Assembly: GCF_003585765.1 (NCBI RefSeq)
Contig: NZ_CP021235.1
Span: forward strand, 1,736,001 to 1,800,000
Direction: 5' to 3'
From: Pontibacter actiniarum
Lineage (GTDB): Bacteria; Bacteroidota; Bacteroidia; Cytophagales; Hymenobacteraceae
Length of the DNA stretch: 64,000 nucleotides
Below are positions 1 to 8,962 of this stretch, in pieces (position 1 is the first letter of the stretch; every line of letters starts with the position of its first letter). A program made the translations under genes and the position numbers. Under the pieces are notes generated by a model. That model saw only the letters and a list, made by a program, of their open reading frames with translations. It searched no databases and was not told the origin of the DNA.

Positions 1-1
1 C

Positions 2-2479
2 TTCGCCACACGCGCAAACCATATCGTGGACAAACCTCCCGGGCAGTTTATCCAGAAAGGGAAGACGCTCGGGGCGGTAGGTTCTTCCGTGCTTTTCAGC
101 AACGGGGCGAACGATGTACTCCATATTGCTGATATGAAAGCATCACGACCACTTCAGGCCTTACTCCAAAGCGAGCAAATCGTGACCGGGAAAGACTATA
201 CCTATTTGCTGTACAGAGATTTGAATGGAGAAGGTACTAAGATTATATCGGTGGATAGCCGCACGTTTACCCCTCAGAAGGCTTTTATCACAAGAGGTAC
301 CGCAGACGTGCACCTGGCTTACTTTGAAAAAGAGAATTTGCTATACTTTGTTCATCGTACCGCTGATAACACGGTGGCCCTTTACGCAAGCGATGGCAGC
401 TATGAGCGTACAAAACTCGTAACGAACCTTTCGGAAGAAGTTGGGAGTGGCAGCCTGTTATCCAGCTTTTTCGCTAATGGGGAAGACTTGTATCTCATCA
501 ACTTTTATTACCAGGGCGCAGATTATAAAAACCGGACTAGCCATGTCTATAAAGTTTCGGATGGGGTAACAGACCTCGGAACCTTCCCTTACTTTAGCAC
601 TTCCGACGGCTCTAACTACTTAAAGCAAGGGGCGTTCTACGGCTACGACAACAGCACTCAAAGTATAGTAAAAAGTACTGAAAATGGTCTCTTACCGCTC
701 CTATCTGATGTTTCAAGCGTCACGTTTGTGGGAGACTACAAAAACAAGTTAGTTTTTACGGTGAGGGATGAGTGGGATGAACAGGTCGATACCGCGCTTG
801 TAAAACTTTACGAAACAGACGGTACTCCCGCTGGCACCAAATTGATTGCTGATAAAGTGGCACCACCCTCTTACGATAATCAGGACCAGAATGTCATAGC
901 CCATAGGGGCAAGCTATACTTCTTCAGAAAAGATGAGACGCATGGGCCGGAACTGTGGCAATACGATGGTCAATCGGCTACTTTACTGCAGGATGTTATT
1001 CCAGGTCAGGACGGTATGATGTACCCCCTTTTCTATGAGCATGAGGATGAGCTGTATTTTACCGCCCGCTTAACTGCTAGCCAAAAAACGCTGCGCCTGT
1101 ATAAGTTCTCAGACAGCGCCAGTACCTTTCAACTACAAAGCTATGTAGACTCCAACGGCAACCAAATAAAGGATGCAGATGAGCCACTACTTACAAATGT
1201 GAAGTATAAGTTAGCTGGTGATGCGTTAACCGTTCTTCCTTCGGAGGGCAGCAGTACAATTACTCTGGAGGATGGCAGTTACACATTGGTTGCTAGCCCT
1301 GCGTCAGGCTGGGTTCCGGTGAACGGAGAGCAAAAGTATACCGTCAGCCTACCAGCGGACGACACGAAGGTGTACTCTTTTGGCTTTACCCCTACACAAC
1401 CTACCACTAAGGTAGATGCTTCCCTCATGTCCGAGTTTTCCCGCTGCGGCTTTCCAACCTCGTACACCTTGCACTACAGCAACACTGGCTTTACAAGTAC
1501 AACGGGCACCATCAAACTAAAGCCAGAGGCAACGTTTAGTTACGAATCGGCCTCCCCTGCCCCTACGGAGGTTAGCGGCGATACATTAATCTGGCAAATC
1601 AAGCATCTGCCAATTGGCCAAAAAGGCAGAATCATCATTAACTTCACCATGCCCGGTGTAGAACACATGGGCGATACATTGACATCAAGCCTGTACACGC
1701 GGTTTAGCTCAGACGTCAACTCCAGCACGCACACCGACACAACTACGCTACAGCAAATCCTGACCTGCTCCTATGACCCGAATGATATCCAGGCGAACCC
1801 GGCAGGCTTGGGAGAAAAGCACCTGACCCTCAAGAACCGGCCACTGGAGTACCTCATCCGCTTCCAGAACATGGGCACCGACAAAGCGTTTAATATTGTA
1901 GTCAAGAACGAGCTGCAGCCGGAGTTTGACATAAGCACTTTCAAAGTGATCGGCAGTAGCCACGACATGTATACCGTGGTAAAAGGCAACCAGCTAAGTT
2001 TCCATTTTGATAACATTCAGCTGCCAGATGATAAGGTCGATGAGCCGGGCAGCCATGGCTACATCCTCTACAGCATTAAGCCAAAAAGTGACCTTGCCGA
2101 TAGCACACTCCTAAACAACCAGGCCTTTATATACTTCGACTATAATCCTGCCATAGAGACAAACGTAGCGTTCAACACCTTGGTCACAAGGCTTCCTGCT
2201 CCGGAGTCTGTTCTGGCTGTAGGTGATGCGCTAGAGGCTGAGGAGATGAAGGTGTACCCTAACCCTGCAGAGGATGCCATCCATGTTGCCTGGCCTGCTG
2301 CGCATCAGCCTCAAACAGCCTATCAGCTCCTGAACGCGAAAGGCCAGCAGGTACAGCAGTTGCACGTGCGCAGTGGTACTGTTCACCAAATTGATGTATC
2401 TGCGTTGCCTCCCGGTTTATACTTCCTGAAAGCGGTTAAGGCCAACAAGACGTTTGCCCGGAAAATAATAATCAGGTAA
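2..2479 (+). CDS. T9SS-exported protein with C-terminal sorting domain (5' end cut by window)
   Basis: The reading frame is already open at base 2, so the gene starts upstream of the window; a GTG at 26 is the first visible start-like codon but probably internal. The N-terminal two thirds resemble ELWxxDGT-type surface repeats (ELWQYDGQSATLLQDVIPG is one unit). Next come a segment like those of Bacteroidota adhesins (SYVDSNGNQIKDADEPLL) and a DUF11/DUF7619-like beta domain (CSYDPNDIQANP, EYLIRFQNMGTDKAFNI). The last ~80 residues form a type A T9SS sorting domain (KVYPNPAEDAIHV, LPPGLYFLKAV, FARKIIIR). Known for the family: such proteins cross the outer membrane by T9SS and are released or anchored. 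The ligand or function of this one cannot be told. A strong hairpin follows 12 bp after the stop. Confidence 0.85.
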   Translation, partial: FATRANHIVDKPPGQFIQKGKTLGAVGSSVLFSNGANDVLHIADMKASRPLQALLQSEQIVTGKDYTYLLYRDLNGEGTKIISVDSRTFTPQKAFITRGTADVHLAYFEKENLLYFVHRTADNTVALYASDGSYERTKLVTNLSEEVGSGSLLSSFFANGEDLYLINFYYQGADYKNRTSHVYKVSDGVTDLGTFPYFSTSDGSNYLKQGAFYGYDNSTQSIVKSTENGLLPLLSDVSSVTFVGDYKNKLVFTVRDEWDEQVDTALVKLYETDGTPAGTKLIADKVAPPSYDNQDQNVIAHRGKLYFFRKDETHGPELWQYDGQSATLLQDVIPGQDGMMYPLFYEHEDELYFTARLTASQKTLRLYKFSDSASTFQLQSYVDSNGNQIKDADEPLLTNVKYKLAGDALTVLPSEGSSTITLEDGSYTLVASPASGWVPVNGEQKYTVSLPADDTKVYSFGFTPTQPTTKVDASLMSEFSRCGFPTSYTLHYSNTGFTSTTGTIKLKPEATFSYESASPAPTEVSGDTLIWQIKHLPIGQKGRIIINFTMPGVEHMGDTLTSSLYTRFSSDVNSSTHTDTTTLQQILTCSYDPNDIQANPAGLGEKHLTLKNRPLEYLIRFQNMGTDKAFNIVVKNELQPEFDISTFKVIGSSHDMYTVVKGNQLSFHFDNIQLPDDKVDEPGSHGYILYSIKPKSDLADSTLLNNQAFIYFDYNPAIETNVAFNTLVTRLPAPESVLAVGDALEAEEMKVYPNPAEDAIHVAWPAAHQPQTAYQLLNAKGQQVQQLHVRSGTVHQIDVSALPPGLYFLKAVKANKTFARKIIIR

Positions 2480-2490
2480 ATCAGCATAGA

Positions 2491-2527
2491 AAAAGCCCCG
2501 GCATCTTAATCAGGTGCCGGGGCTTTT
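2491..2527 (+). terminator. Rho-independent terminator
   Basis: A perfect 13-bp inverted repeat (AAAAGCCCCGGCA, 11-nt loop, TGCCGGGGCTTTT) starts 12 bp after the stop of the T9SS cargo gene. The A/T-flanked arms allow termination in either direction. Confidence 0.85.
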
Positions 2528-2821
2528 CACTTATAACGAAGTAATACTAGCTAGGCCTTCGCTAGGCAGCATGCCTGAAGCAGAAGCTGCCTTTTACCGA
2601 ACCGGCTTTCTGCCCCATCCTCGCTATCTGTCGGCAGTATACTTATGATCATGGTATCGCTTCTCCTCGGCGTGGTAAGCATTCTTTTCTCCTTCAGCTT
2701 TCTGACAAAACGCCCGGAGGCACCGTTGCTCTATACATCTCCGCTAGTGCCTTTAACTTCTGCAAATGCGTTAGGAAGGCACAGCCACGCGTTCTCCCGA
2801 AGGCAGGGCTATTTCTACAGG

Positions 2822-3313
2822 CTATACTTTACCTCCATCTGCGTCAGTTTGGGACCCAGCAGCATATTCCATCCGGTACATATCGTAGCCGGGAGCCCAG
2901 TAGTCCTTCACCACTTCTAAAAGTTTGAAGCCGAGCTTTTCGTAGAACCGGTACACCAGCTGCGATGTACGGACAGAAATTGCCTGGATGTGGGCTAGTT
3001 CTCGGAGCCTGGCAACTCTAAAGTTCAGCAGTTTGCTCCCGAGGCCCTTGCCCTGGTAGTCCGGGTGTAGAATATCCCAGCTTATAATCCCCACAGACTT
3101 ATCCTTAGAGAAGTTAAAGCCGCCGCACCCAACTACGGCACCGTTGTACGACACAACGTAGTAGTGCTCGATTTCGTGGGCAAGGTAGTGGCGCAAATCC
3201 GCTTCTTCTTCAGGGGCAAAATAGCGGGGCGTGTTGCGCCTCAGCAAATCAAGCACGGCCGGTTTATCACTCTCCCGGTATGCTCTGATTACTACTTCTT
3301 CATTCATTTGCAA
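2822..3313 (-). CDS. GNAT family N-acetyltransferase
   Basis: A 163-residue single-domain protein with the GNAT fold. The acetyl-CoA pyrophosphate-binding loop is HPDYQGKGLGSKLL (about residues 83-96), and the C-terminal motif VYRFYEKLGFKLLEVVKDYW is typical of motif B. The substrate is not predictable. It lies on the same strand as the T9SS plug gene upstream, with a 51-bp gap, so co-transcription is possible. Met-4 (MNEE) is an alternative start. Confidence 0.85.
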   Translation of the reverse strand: MQMNEEVVIRAYRESDKPAVLDLLRRNTPRYFAPEEEADLRHYLAHEIEHYYVVSYNGAVVGCGGFNFSKDKSVGIISWDILHPDYQGKGLGSKLLNFRVARLRELAHIQAISVRTSQLVYRFYEKLGFKLLEVVKDYWAPGYDMYRMEYAAGSQTDADGGKV

Positions 3314-3364
3314 GCAAGTTTAGGTGTATCAGTTCATCAACGGGAACAGTTGCCTGCTCTACCC

Positions 3365-4675
3365 TTATTTCCTATTAAAGAAAATCCTGTCGTAGCCAAT
3401 CAAGAGGTCGGCGCGGGACCCGGGTGGGCGATAGTAAACAAGGATGTCGTAAATGTTGTCCGTTTCAAAATGGCTGCCCTCAAAGTAGCTATCGTCGGGC
3501 ACGGGAGCTGCTGATTTTAAAGTATAATAGTAGTTATAGTAGCCTTGCTTCAGCAGCATGCGGCCGGAGTATACATCGCGCTCGATGTCATAAACCAATT
3601 TGGCCTCCTCTATCTGCCGCCAGTTTGTAAGCTCCCCCTGCAGGTACACATCGCCGGGCACCTTCTCCGACACTTTTAGCTCAAAGTCTACCCAGGTGTA
3701 GTCGCCGTTCACGTCGCCGTTGCCGTACTGCCTGTTGCCGAAGATACGCTTGCCGTTGATGTCCGGGTCCTGGCTGTAAGCCAGCCCACTGCGGTTGATA
3801 TCAAGGTTCAGGTTTACCTCCACCGGGCTCTCCTGCAGGTTTATACTTTGCACGCCAATGCCATTAAAGTTCAGGCTGCGCGTGTCAAAAGCGCGGAACT
3901 CGCTGTACCCTTTAAAGAGGTCTTTCGGCTCGAAGAACACATACTCCAGGCGGCGCTGGGCATCATGTATATAAGTAGGGCGCGTGATGTACTTGGCATT
4001 ATCCCAGCGGAAGTTCTGGCGCATAACCGCCTTGACCTCGGCCGCCGGGTTTACCAGCTCATAGTCGGCATAGAAAATATTAAACTCTACCGGTTGCCGT
4101 GTTTCACGACCCTGCGGCCCCAAGGGCGCGCCCAGTTTGCTTGCCACCGTTACCAGCTCCTGGTACACCATCATGCGCTGCGAGAGCAGCGGTTTGCCAC
4201 CCTCCTCCTGCACCACCAACAAGTAGTTTCCGCTTATCTTTACACGGGGCACCCTGAACCTGTAATGCACGTAGGGCACGCGCGTGTTCACCGAGTTTTG
4301 TGCAACGGTGATAAAGAATTCATTAAAGTCATAGAGGAACTGGGTGTCGCTCAGGGTGGAAGGCCTCCAGTTGGCATCGCAGTGCACGAGCTTCGCCACC
4401 AGGCGCAGCGGGGCAGCGTTCAGGCGGTCGAACTCCAGTATAACCGGCTCTGTCTGGCTGAGCGGCACCACCGGCGCTTCCAGCACCTCCTCCTCAAAGC
4501 CAGTGGCCACATAGGCCTGCACCGACTGCACACTCTCGTCGTACACGTAGTCTTCGTAACGCAGCTGTACTTGGGCACTGCTGCTCTGCACCTGCTGCTC
4601 CACAGGCACACAGGCGACAGTGCCTGTGGCCAGCAATGCAGCCAGCAGGTAAGTATAGGTAGTTTTTCTTAGCAT
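3365..4675 (-). CDS. DUF5103 / type IX secretion system plug-family lipoprotein
   Basis: 436 residues from the ATG at 4675. This start is preferred over an upstream in-frame ATG at 4747 because it opens directly into a lipoprotein signal peptide (MLRKTTYTYLLAALLATGTVAC, lipobox ATGTVAC). The body matches DUF5103: an early beta domain with PVILEFD, the central HYRFRVPRVKISGNYLLVV stretch, VKAVMRQNFRWDNA and a C-terminal GYYNYYYTLKS/GSHFETDN/YRPPGSRADLLIGY block. Known for the family: DUF5103 includes the Plug protein that closes the periplasmic side of the SprA (T9SS) channel. The T9SS cargo gene at the left edge fits this. The function is assigned by family only. Confidence 0.8.
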   Translation of the reverse strand: MLRKTTYTYLLAALLATGTVACVPVEQQVQSSSAQVQLRYEDYVYDESVQSVQAYVATGFEEEVLEAPVVPLSQTEPVILEFDRLNAAPLRLVAKLVHCDANWRPSTLSDTQFLYDFNEFFITVAQNSVNTRVPYVHYRFRVPRVKISGNYLLVVQEEGGKPLLSQRMMVYQELVTVASKLGAPLGPQGRETRQPVEFNIFYADYELVNPAAEVKAVMRQNFRWDNAKYITRPTYIHDAQRRLEYVFFEPKDLFKGYSEFRAFDTRSLNFNGIGVQSINLQESPVEVNLNLDINRSGLAYSQDPDINGKRIFGNRQYGNGDVNGDYTWVDFELKVSEKVPGDVYLQGELTNWRQIEEAKLVYDIERDVYSGRMLLKQGYYNYYYTLKSAAPVPDDSYFEGSHFETDNIYDILVYYRPPGSRADLLIGYDRIFFNRK

Positions 4676-4909
4676 CTTGTATTGTTCAGGGGCAGGGCTT
4701 GGGCACCGCCACATCGTTGTCTGAACGAATATAGCTAAAAAGTACATGCCTGCCTTAAAAACTGTAGCCAGACCTCTTGCTTCGCGGGAACTCCTACCCT
4801 GCTACAACACGTGCAAAAGAGGCTGCCAGTTGGACAAAGCGCTCCTGGCAGGGCAGCACGCAACCAGCGCCAACACATCAGGAAACACCGGCCACAGCCA
4901 GATCGGGCA

Positions 4910-5359
4910 CTAATCCTCTACCAGCTCCGTCTCTACCACCATTCCTGCCTGCAGTGTTTTCTGCACCGGGCATTTGCTGGAGATCACCATCAGGCGCTGG
5001 CGCTGCTCGGGTGTCAGGTTCCCGACCAGGCGCAGCTTCTTGGTTACCTGGCTTAGCCTGGCCGCCACATCACCGCAGTGCTCGCAGTCGTCGGCATGGA
5101 TGCGCTCATGGCGCAGCCTCACGATGGCCTGCTCCAGCGGCCAGCCTTTGCGCCGGGCGTACATGTGCAGCGTGATAACGGTGCAGGACCCCAACGCCCC
5201 CAGAATGTAATCATAAGGGTCCGCACCTGTTTTCATACCTTGTGCAACACCCGACTCATCAATAACCATCACATCGGCACCAGCCTTTATCCTGGCCACC
5301 ATCGGTGCGCTGCTGTCTGCGCTTACCGTTACATAGCCCTCTGTCTCTGTTACGCTCAT
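4910..5359 (-). CDS. OsmC family peroxide-detoxifying / redox protein
   Basis: 149 residues with the OsmC fold. The two redox cysteines are visible in ALGSCTVITLHMYARRKG (first Cys about residue 59) and SSKCPVQKTL (second Cys near 128), and the N-terminal part carries the GADPYDYILGAL helix start. OsmC/Ohr proteins reduce organic hydroperoxides with thiols. This one is closer to the general OsmC branch than to Ohr, because it has the DCEHCGD insert. That insert holds two extra cysteines (CEHC) that could bind metal or take part in disulfide exchange (inference). It stands alone; the neighbours are on the same strand at 80 bp and 234 bp. Confidence 0.85.
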   Translation of the reverse strand: MSVTETEGYVTVSADSSAPMVARIKAGADVMVIDESGVAQGMKTGADPYDYILGALGSCTVITLHMYARRKGWPLEQAIVRLRHERIHADDCEHCGDVAARLSQVTKKLRLVGNLTPEQRQRLMVISSKCPVQKTLQAGMVVETELVED

Positions 5360-5441
5360 ATCCTATAAATTTGAAGCCGCGCTGCGGCGCTTATAAGTAT
5401 AAGCCGAAAGCAGCCAAAAGGTTGTACCGCCTACAGCACAG

Positions 5442-6182
5442 CTACAGCTGAATGTTCCGCTGCTTCAGAAACTCGAGGAAGCGCTGGCGATAAGTTTCTC
5501 CCACAGGAATGGCCTTCTCGCCATACTTTACCTTCTGCCGGTGCAGCACATCCACCTGCTCCACATTAATGATGAAGGAGTTATGCACGCGAACGAAACT
5601 ACAGGCCGGCAGCTGCTCCTCCAGCTGTTTCAGCCGCTGCAGGCTCACCACCCGCCCCTGGCTGCGCGTGTGGATGCTCACATAGTCTTTCAGGCCCTCC
5701 ACAAACAGGATATCACTCAGGGTGAGGCGAACAACCTTGGTTCCCTCCCGCAGAAAGATACTGTCCCGCTCCGGCTGGGCCGGTGCAACGCTGGCGGCAG
5801 GGGCTGTAACAGGGGCCGGTGCCTGCGCAGTGGCTTTGCTTACGGCCTTTAGAAAGCGGTCGAAGGTGATGGGCTTCAGGAGATAGTCTGCTGCATCGAG
5901 TTCAAAACCCTGCACCGCATACTCGGAGAAGGCCGTGGTAAAGACAACTTTCGGCGGGTGCGCAAGGGTGCGCAACAGGCTGATACCGCTTACCTCAGGC
6001 ATGTTGATATCCAGAAAAAGCAAGTCTATGGGTACTTCCCGCAGCCGCTGCAGGGCCTCCAGAGCACTGGCGCAGGTAGCGTGCAGCTGCAGAAAAGGCA
6101 CCTTCTGAACATATTCCTGTAGCAGCTGGCGGGCCATGGGTTCGTCATCCACAATCAGGCAGCGGCAGGTTTGTTCCATCAT
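5442..6182 (-). CDS. LytTR-family response regulator
   Basis: 246 residues. The receiver domain (about 8-120) has the acidic pair DDE, phosphoacceptor Asp in LLFLDINMPEVSG, Thr in FTTAFSEYA and Lys in YLLKPI. An A/P-rich linker (about 128-145) leads to a LytTR DNA-binding domain (IFLREGTKVVRLTLSDILFVEGLKDYV ... FVRVHNSFIINVEQV). The gene follows the kinase at 6184-7212 with a single base between stop and start, so the two are translationally coupled partners. Bacteroidota LytTR regulators commonly act on only a few targets; none can be recognised here. Confidence 0.92.
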   Translation of the reverse strand: MMEQTCRCLIVDDEPMARQLLQEYVQKVPFLQLHATCASALEALQRLREVPIDLLFLDINMPEVSGISLLRTLAHPPKVVFTTAFSEYAVQGFELDAADYLLKPITFDRFLKAVSKATAQAPAPVTAPAASVAPAQPERDSIFLREGTKVVRLTLSDILFVEGLKDYVSIHTRSQGRVVSLQRLKQLEEQLPACSFVRVHNSFIINVEQVDVLHRQKVKYGEKAIPVGETYRQRFLEFLKQRNIQL

Positions 6183-6183
6183 C

Positions 6184-7212
6184 TTAATTTAGTTGTAGGT
6201 TGAGGTTAACTTCATAGGCTTCGGGGTTGTCGCGCAGCTGTAGCTCGTGCCGGTTCGGGTAACTTAGCTCCAGGCGGCGGCGCACGTTTTGAAGCCCCAT
6301 TCCGCTGCTCTCCGAAAATTCGTTTTTGCGGGCGTTGCCTTTGCTGTTCCGCAGGGCAAAGTAACATACCCCCTGCCTTACCTGTAGCTGTAAAAGCACC
6401 CAATCTCCCTGCCCGTTGGGGTTTACCCCGTGCTTAAAGGCATTTTCCAGAAAGGTCATGAACAGGAACGGGGCCACCTGCACTCCCTCCACCACACCGC
6501 AGACATCAAACTGAATGTGGACCTGCTGCGTGAGGCGCATTTTCTCCAGGTCTATGTAATGCTGCATGTACCTGATCTCGTGCTCCAGCGGCACCAGCTT
6601 GTGGTTCGCCTCGTAAATCATGTAGCGCATCATCTGCGAAAGGCGGTCAATTACCTCCGGTGCCTGGTCCGATTTGGTATAGGCCAGGTAATAGAGGCTG
6701 TTGAGGGTGTTAAACAGGAAGTGCGGGTTTACCTGGGCACGCAAAAACTTAAGCTCGGCGGCCATCTGCTGGTTTTCCAGCTCCCGCCGCCTTCCCTCCA
6801 GCACCAGCCACTCCGTGGTGAACCGCAGCAGGGCGATAAAAGCGAGCATAAACAGCATGCCCATTGCCACCTGCACCACCCGCGCCACGGTAACCAGGTA
6901 CGGCATATCCGTCGGCAAGCTGCCGTACATCTGCTTTTCGACCAGCACACGCGCCGCCACCACCAACGCCAGGGCGGGCACAAGCCGCAGCAGGTAAGGT
7001 AAAAGCCGGCGCTGGCGCATAAAGCGGGGCAGCAGCTGAAAATAGTTGTAGTAGCAGATAACGACATGAAACACCGCAGTGACACCCGTGTAGAGGAGCG
7101 CCCGGCCAAAGCTGTTGTACTGCACCACGTTAAAGATGCTGAAGAAAAGGTACACCGCCCAGAAAGAGAGGTGAAGCAAAACAATCAGGTGGCGCTGCCA
7201 AAAGGATTTCAT
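6184..7212 (-). CDS. LytS/YehU-type sensor histidine kinase
   Basis: 342 residues. Four hydrophobic segments (about residues 9-27, 37-57, 67-87, 100-125) anchor it in the inner membrane without a large periplasmic domain. A coiled coil (LEGRRRELENQQMAAELKFLRAQ) leads to the His_kinase domain with the phosphoacceptor in VNPHFLFNTLNSLYYL. The ATP-binding N box (FLENAFKHGV) and G box (GMGLQNVRRRLELSYP) are intact. It is the partner of the LytTR regulator that immediately follows. With no sensor domain beyond the membrane helices, the signal is probably membrane-borne (inference). Confidence 0.92.
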   Translation of the reverse strand: MKSFWQRHLIVLLHLSFWAVYLFFSIFNVVQYNSFGRALLYTGVTAVFHVVICYYNYFQLLPRFMRQRRLLPYLLRLVPALALVVAARVLVEKQMYGSLPTDMPYLVTVARVVQVAMGMLFMLAFIALLRFTTEWLVLEGRRRELENQQMAAELKFLRAQVNPHFLFNTLNSLYYLAYTKSDQAPEVIDRLSQMMRYMIYEANHKLVPLEHEIRYMQHYIDLEKMRLTQQVHIQFDVCGVVEGVQVAPFLFMTFLENAFKHGVNPNGQGDWVLLQLQVRQGVCYFALRNSKGNARKNEFSESSGMGLQNVRRRLELSYPNRHELQLRDNPEAYEVNLNLQLN

Positions 7213-7606
7213 GCCAGATTTTTAAGGCCAGTATAGCCAAAGATAAAGTTTCGGACACAAATCAGGCACAGGCACTCCATCTTTTCGACAGATACCGGCT
7301 TTTACTCCACCACCGCCCATAGCTGCACAGCAGCCGCCGTTCGTCTAAAAGCTGAGCCGGTAAATGGCAGCGGCTGGCAATTGGCCGAAAGGCATGGCAC
7401 GGCAAAGGTTTTATACTTGTCTTTGCACCCGCACAAAATAAAACGATGAAAAGTAAGCCCGGCTGGCGCTTGCCTTGTCCTGCGCCAGCCACTTTACCCT
7501 TGCCGGTTCTTAGTCTGGCGCTGGCGCCAAAAAGGGCGTGGTGTGAGATACTGCCACCGTTGCCGCACAGGACTCCTTTCACCACTTCTCTCCTAATAAA
7601 AAGCAG
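7213..7606. other. Intergenic region, no gene supported
   Basis: 394 bp between two minus-strand two-component operons. It contains one 9-bp stem with a 12-nt loop (7461-7469 / 7482-7490, GGCTGGCGC/GCGCCAGCC) without a T-run, and a second CTGGCGCTGGCGCCA palindromic stretch near 7513-7527. A 107-codon frame here has no recognisable protein features. The LytS operon promoter presumably lies in the left part. Confidence 0.5.
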
Positions 7607-8962
7607 CTAGAACCGCAGAACAAAGGTGGTGCCCTGCCCCAGTTCCGACTGAACCGAAATAGTACCCTTGTGCAGTCGCATCATCTGGCGGGAAAGGCTG
7701 AGGCCAATGCCGGAACCGGATTTCTTAGTGCTGTAAAACGGGATAAATATCTTACCCATGGCCTCATCCGTCATACCGGGTCCGTTGTCGCTCACCAGGA
7801 TGCAGACGCGGCTCCGCTCATCCAGGGCCGCACGCAGCACAACCTGCCCGTCCGGCTGCTCCTGCACGGCTTCCATCGCATTCTTTACCAGGTTAATCAA
7901 CACCTGCTCTATCATACTTCGGTCTGCCTCCAGCAGCATGTTCTCCCGCGGCGCACAGACCTGGAGGTGCACCTGCTGGTGGGCCAGTTGCTGGCGCAGC
8001 AGCGTTTTGATCTCGTTTAGCAGCTCTGCCACATGGAAGCGGCTCATCTGAGGCACTGCTATGGTCGTCAGGTTGCGGAACTCGCTCACGAAGCGGATCA
8101 GGCCCTCCGAACGGCGGCTGATCGTGTGCAGGCACTGCCCCACATCCTCCAGCTCCTCGCGCAGCAGCGTGATCTCCTCGGCTTCGGTATCGGTATAGCT
8201 GCTGATCTCGTCGTAGGCGCTGGCAGAAAGCGAGGAAATGGGCGTCACGGAGTTCATAATTTCGTGGGTGAGTACCCGGATCAGGTTGTTCCAGGCCTCC
8301 ATCTCCTTCTCCTCCAGTTCCCGCTGTATGTTCTGCAGCGAGGCCAGGCGCACCCGGTCGCCCAGCAACGAAAACTCGGTAACGTGTACAGACAGGTTCG
8401 CCTGCTCCCCCCCGTGCCTCACCGGCACCAGTACCTTGTCGCCGCTCGCCAGCTGCTGCAGCCCCAATGCCAGCTCGGGGCTTACCGCGCTCAGGTCCTG
8501 CACTTGCCGCAACTGCCCTACCTGCAGCAACTTTTTAGCGGTGTTGTTAAGCAACAGGATACTGCCATCGGACCTGTAGGTGATAATCCCGATGCCAATG
8601 TGCTGCACGATCACCTCGAAGTAATGCAGGTGCGCCTCTTTCTCGGCCCGCACCTGCCGGAACTTCTCCGTCACTTCATTCAGCCGCAGGGCCAGCTCCC
8701 CTTGTGTTTTCCCTGCGCCTGCCCCATGGAACTGCTCGGTGAAGTCATCATACTTAATGGAGTCGAGGAAGCGCAGATAGAGCCTGTTTGTTCGCTCCAT
8801 GTAGCGCATCAGCCCCCAGGCCTGCAGCAGCGCCAGCAGCCCTAACCCGATAATCGTGCTGCGGTAGGCCGCGCTGAACTCCAGCCGCGCCAGGAGGAAA
8901 ACAGTGATGCTCAGCAGCAGAATTCGCAACAGCAGCTGCAGTCGGTGATGCCTAAAGCTCAT
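7607..8962 (-). CDS. NtrY/AtoS-like sensor histidine kinase
   Basis: 451 residues from the ATG at 8962 (MSFRHHRLQLLLRIL). This start overlaps the regulator gene's stop by 11 bp, which indicates translational coupling; a longer in-frame version would begin inside the regulator's HTH. Two transmembrane helices (about 8-28 and 35-52) are followed by a PAS-like region (HYFEVIVQHIGIGIITYRSDGSILLLNNTA, 130-230). The HisKA H-box is VLTHEIMNSVTPISSL and the HATPase domain has NLVKNAMEAV (N), DNGPGMTDEAM (G1) and GSGIGLSLSRQ (G2). It is presumed to phosphorylate the adjacent sigma-54 activator. The product is inner-membrane. Confidence 0.92.
   Translation of the reverse strand: MSFRHHRLQLLLRILLLSITVFLLARLEFSAAYRSTIIGLGLLALLQAWGLMRYMERTNRLYLRFLDSIKYDDFTEQFHGAGAGKTQGELALRLNEVTEKFRQVRAEKEAHLHYFEVIVQHIGIGIITYRSDGSILLLNNTAKKLLQVGQLRQVQDLSAVSPELALGLQQLASGDKVLVPVRHGGEQANLSVHVTEFSLLGDRVRLASLQNIQRELEEKEMEAWNNLIRVLTHEIMNSVTPISSLSASAYDEISSYTDTEAEEITLLREELEDVGQCLHTISRRSEGLIRFVSEFRNLTTIAVPQMSRFHVAELLNEIKTLLRQQLAHQQVHLQVCAPRENMLLEADRSMIEQVLINLVKNAMEAVQEQPDGQVVLRAALDERSRVCILVSDNGPGMTDEAMGKIFIPFYSTKKSGSGIGLSLSRQMMRLHKGTISVQSELGQGTTFVLRF

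Noticed and set aside
2645..2920. 91-codon frame between the T9SS cargo gene and the GNAT gene
   Set aside because: It overlaps the end of the GNAT gene on the opposite strand and shows no coding features.
3848..4672. 274-codon plus-strand frame antisense to the T9SS plug gene
   Set aside because: Antisense shadow created by GC-rich codon use; no features.
7262..7585. 107-codon minus-strand frame upstream of the LytS kinase gene
   Set aside because: Low-complexity sequence, no recognisable domain, signal or ribosome site.
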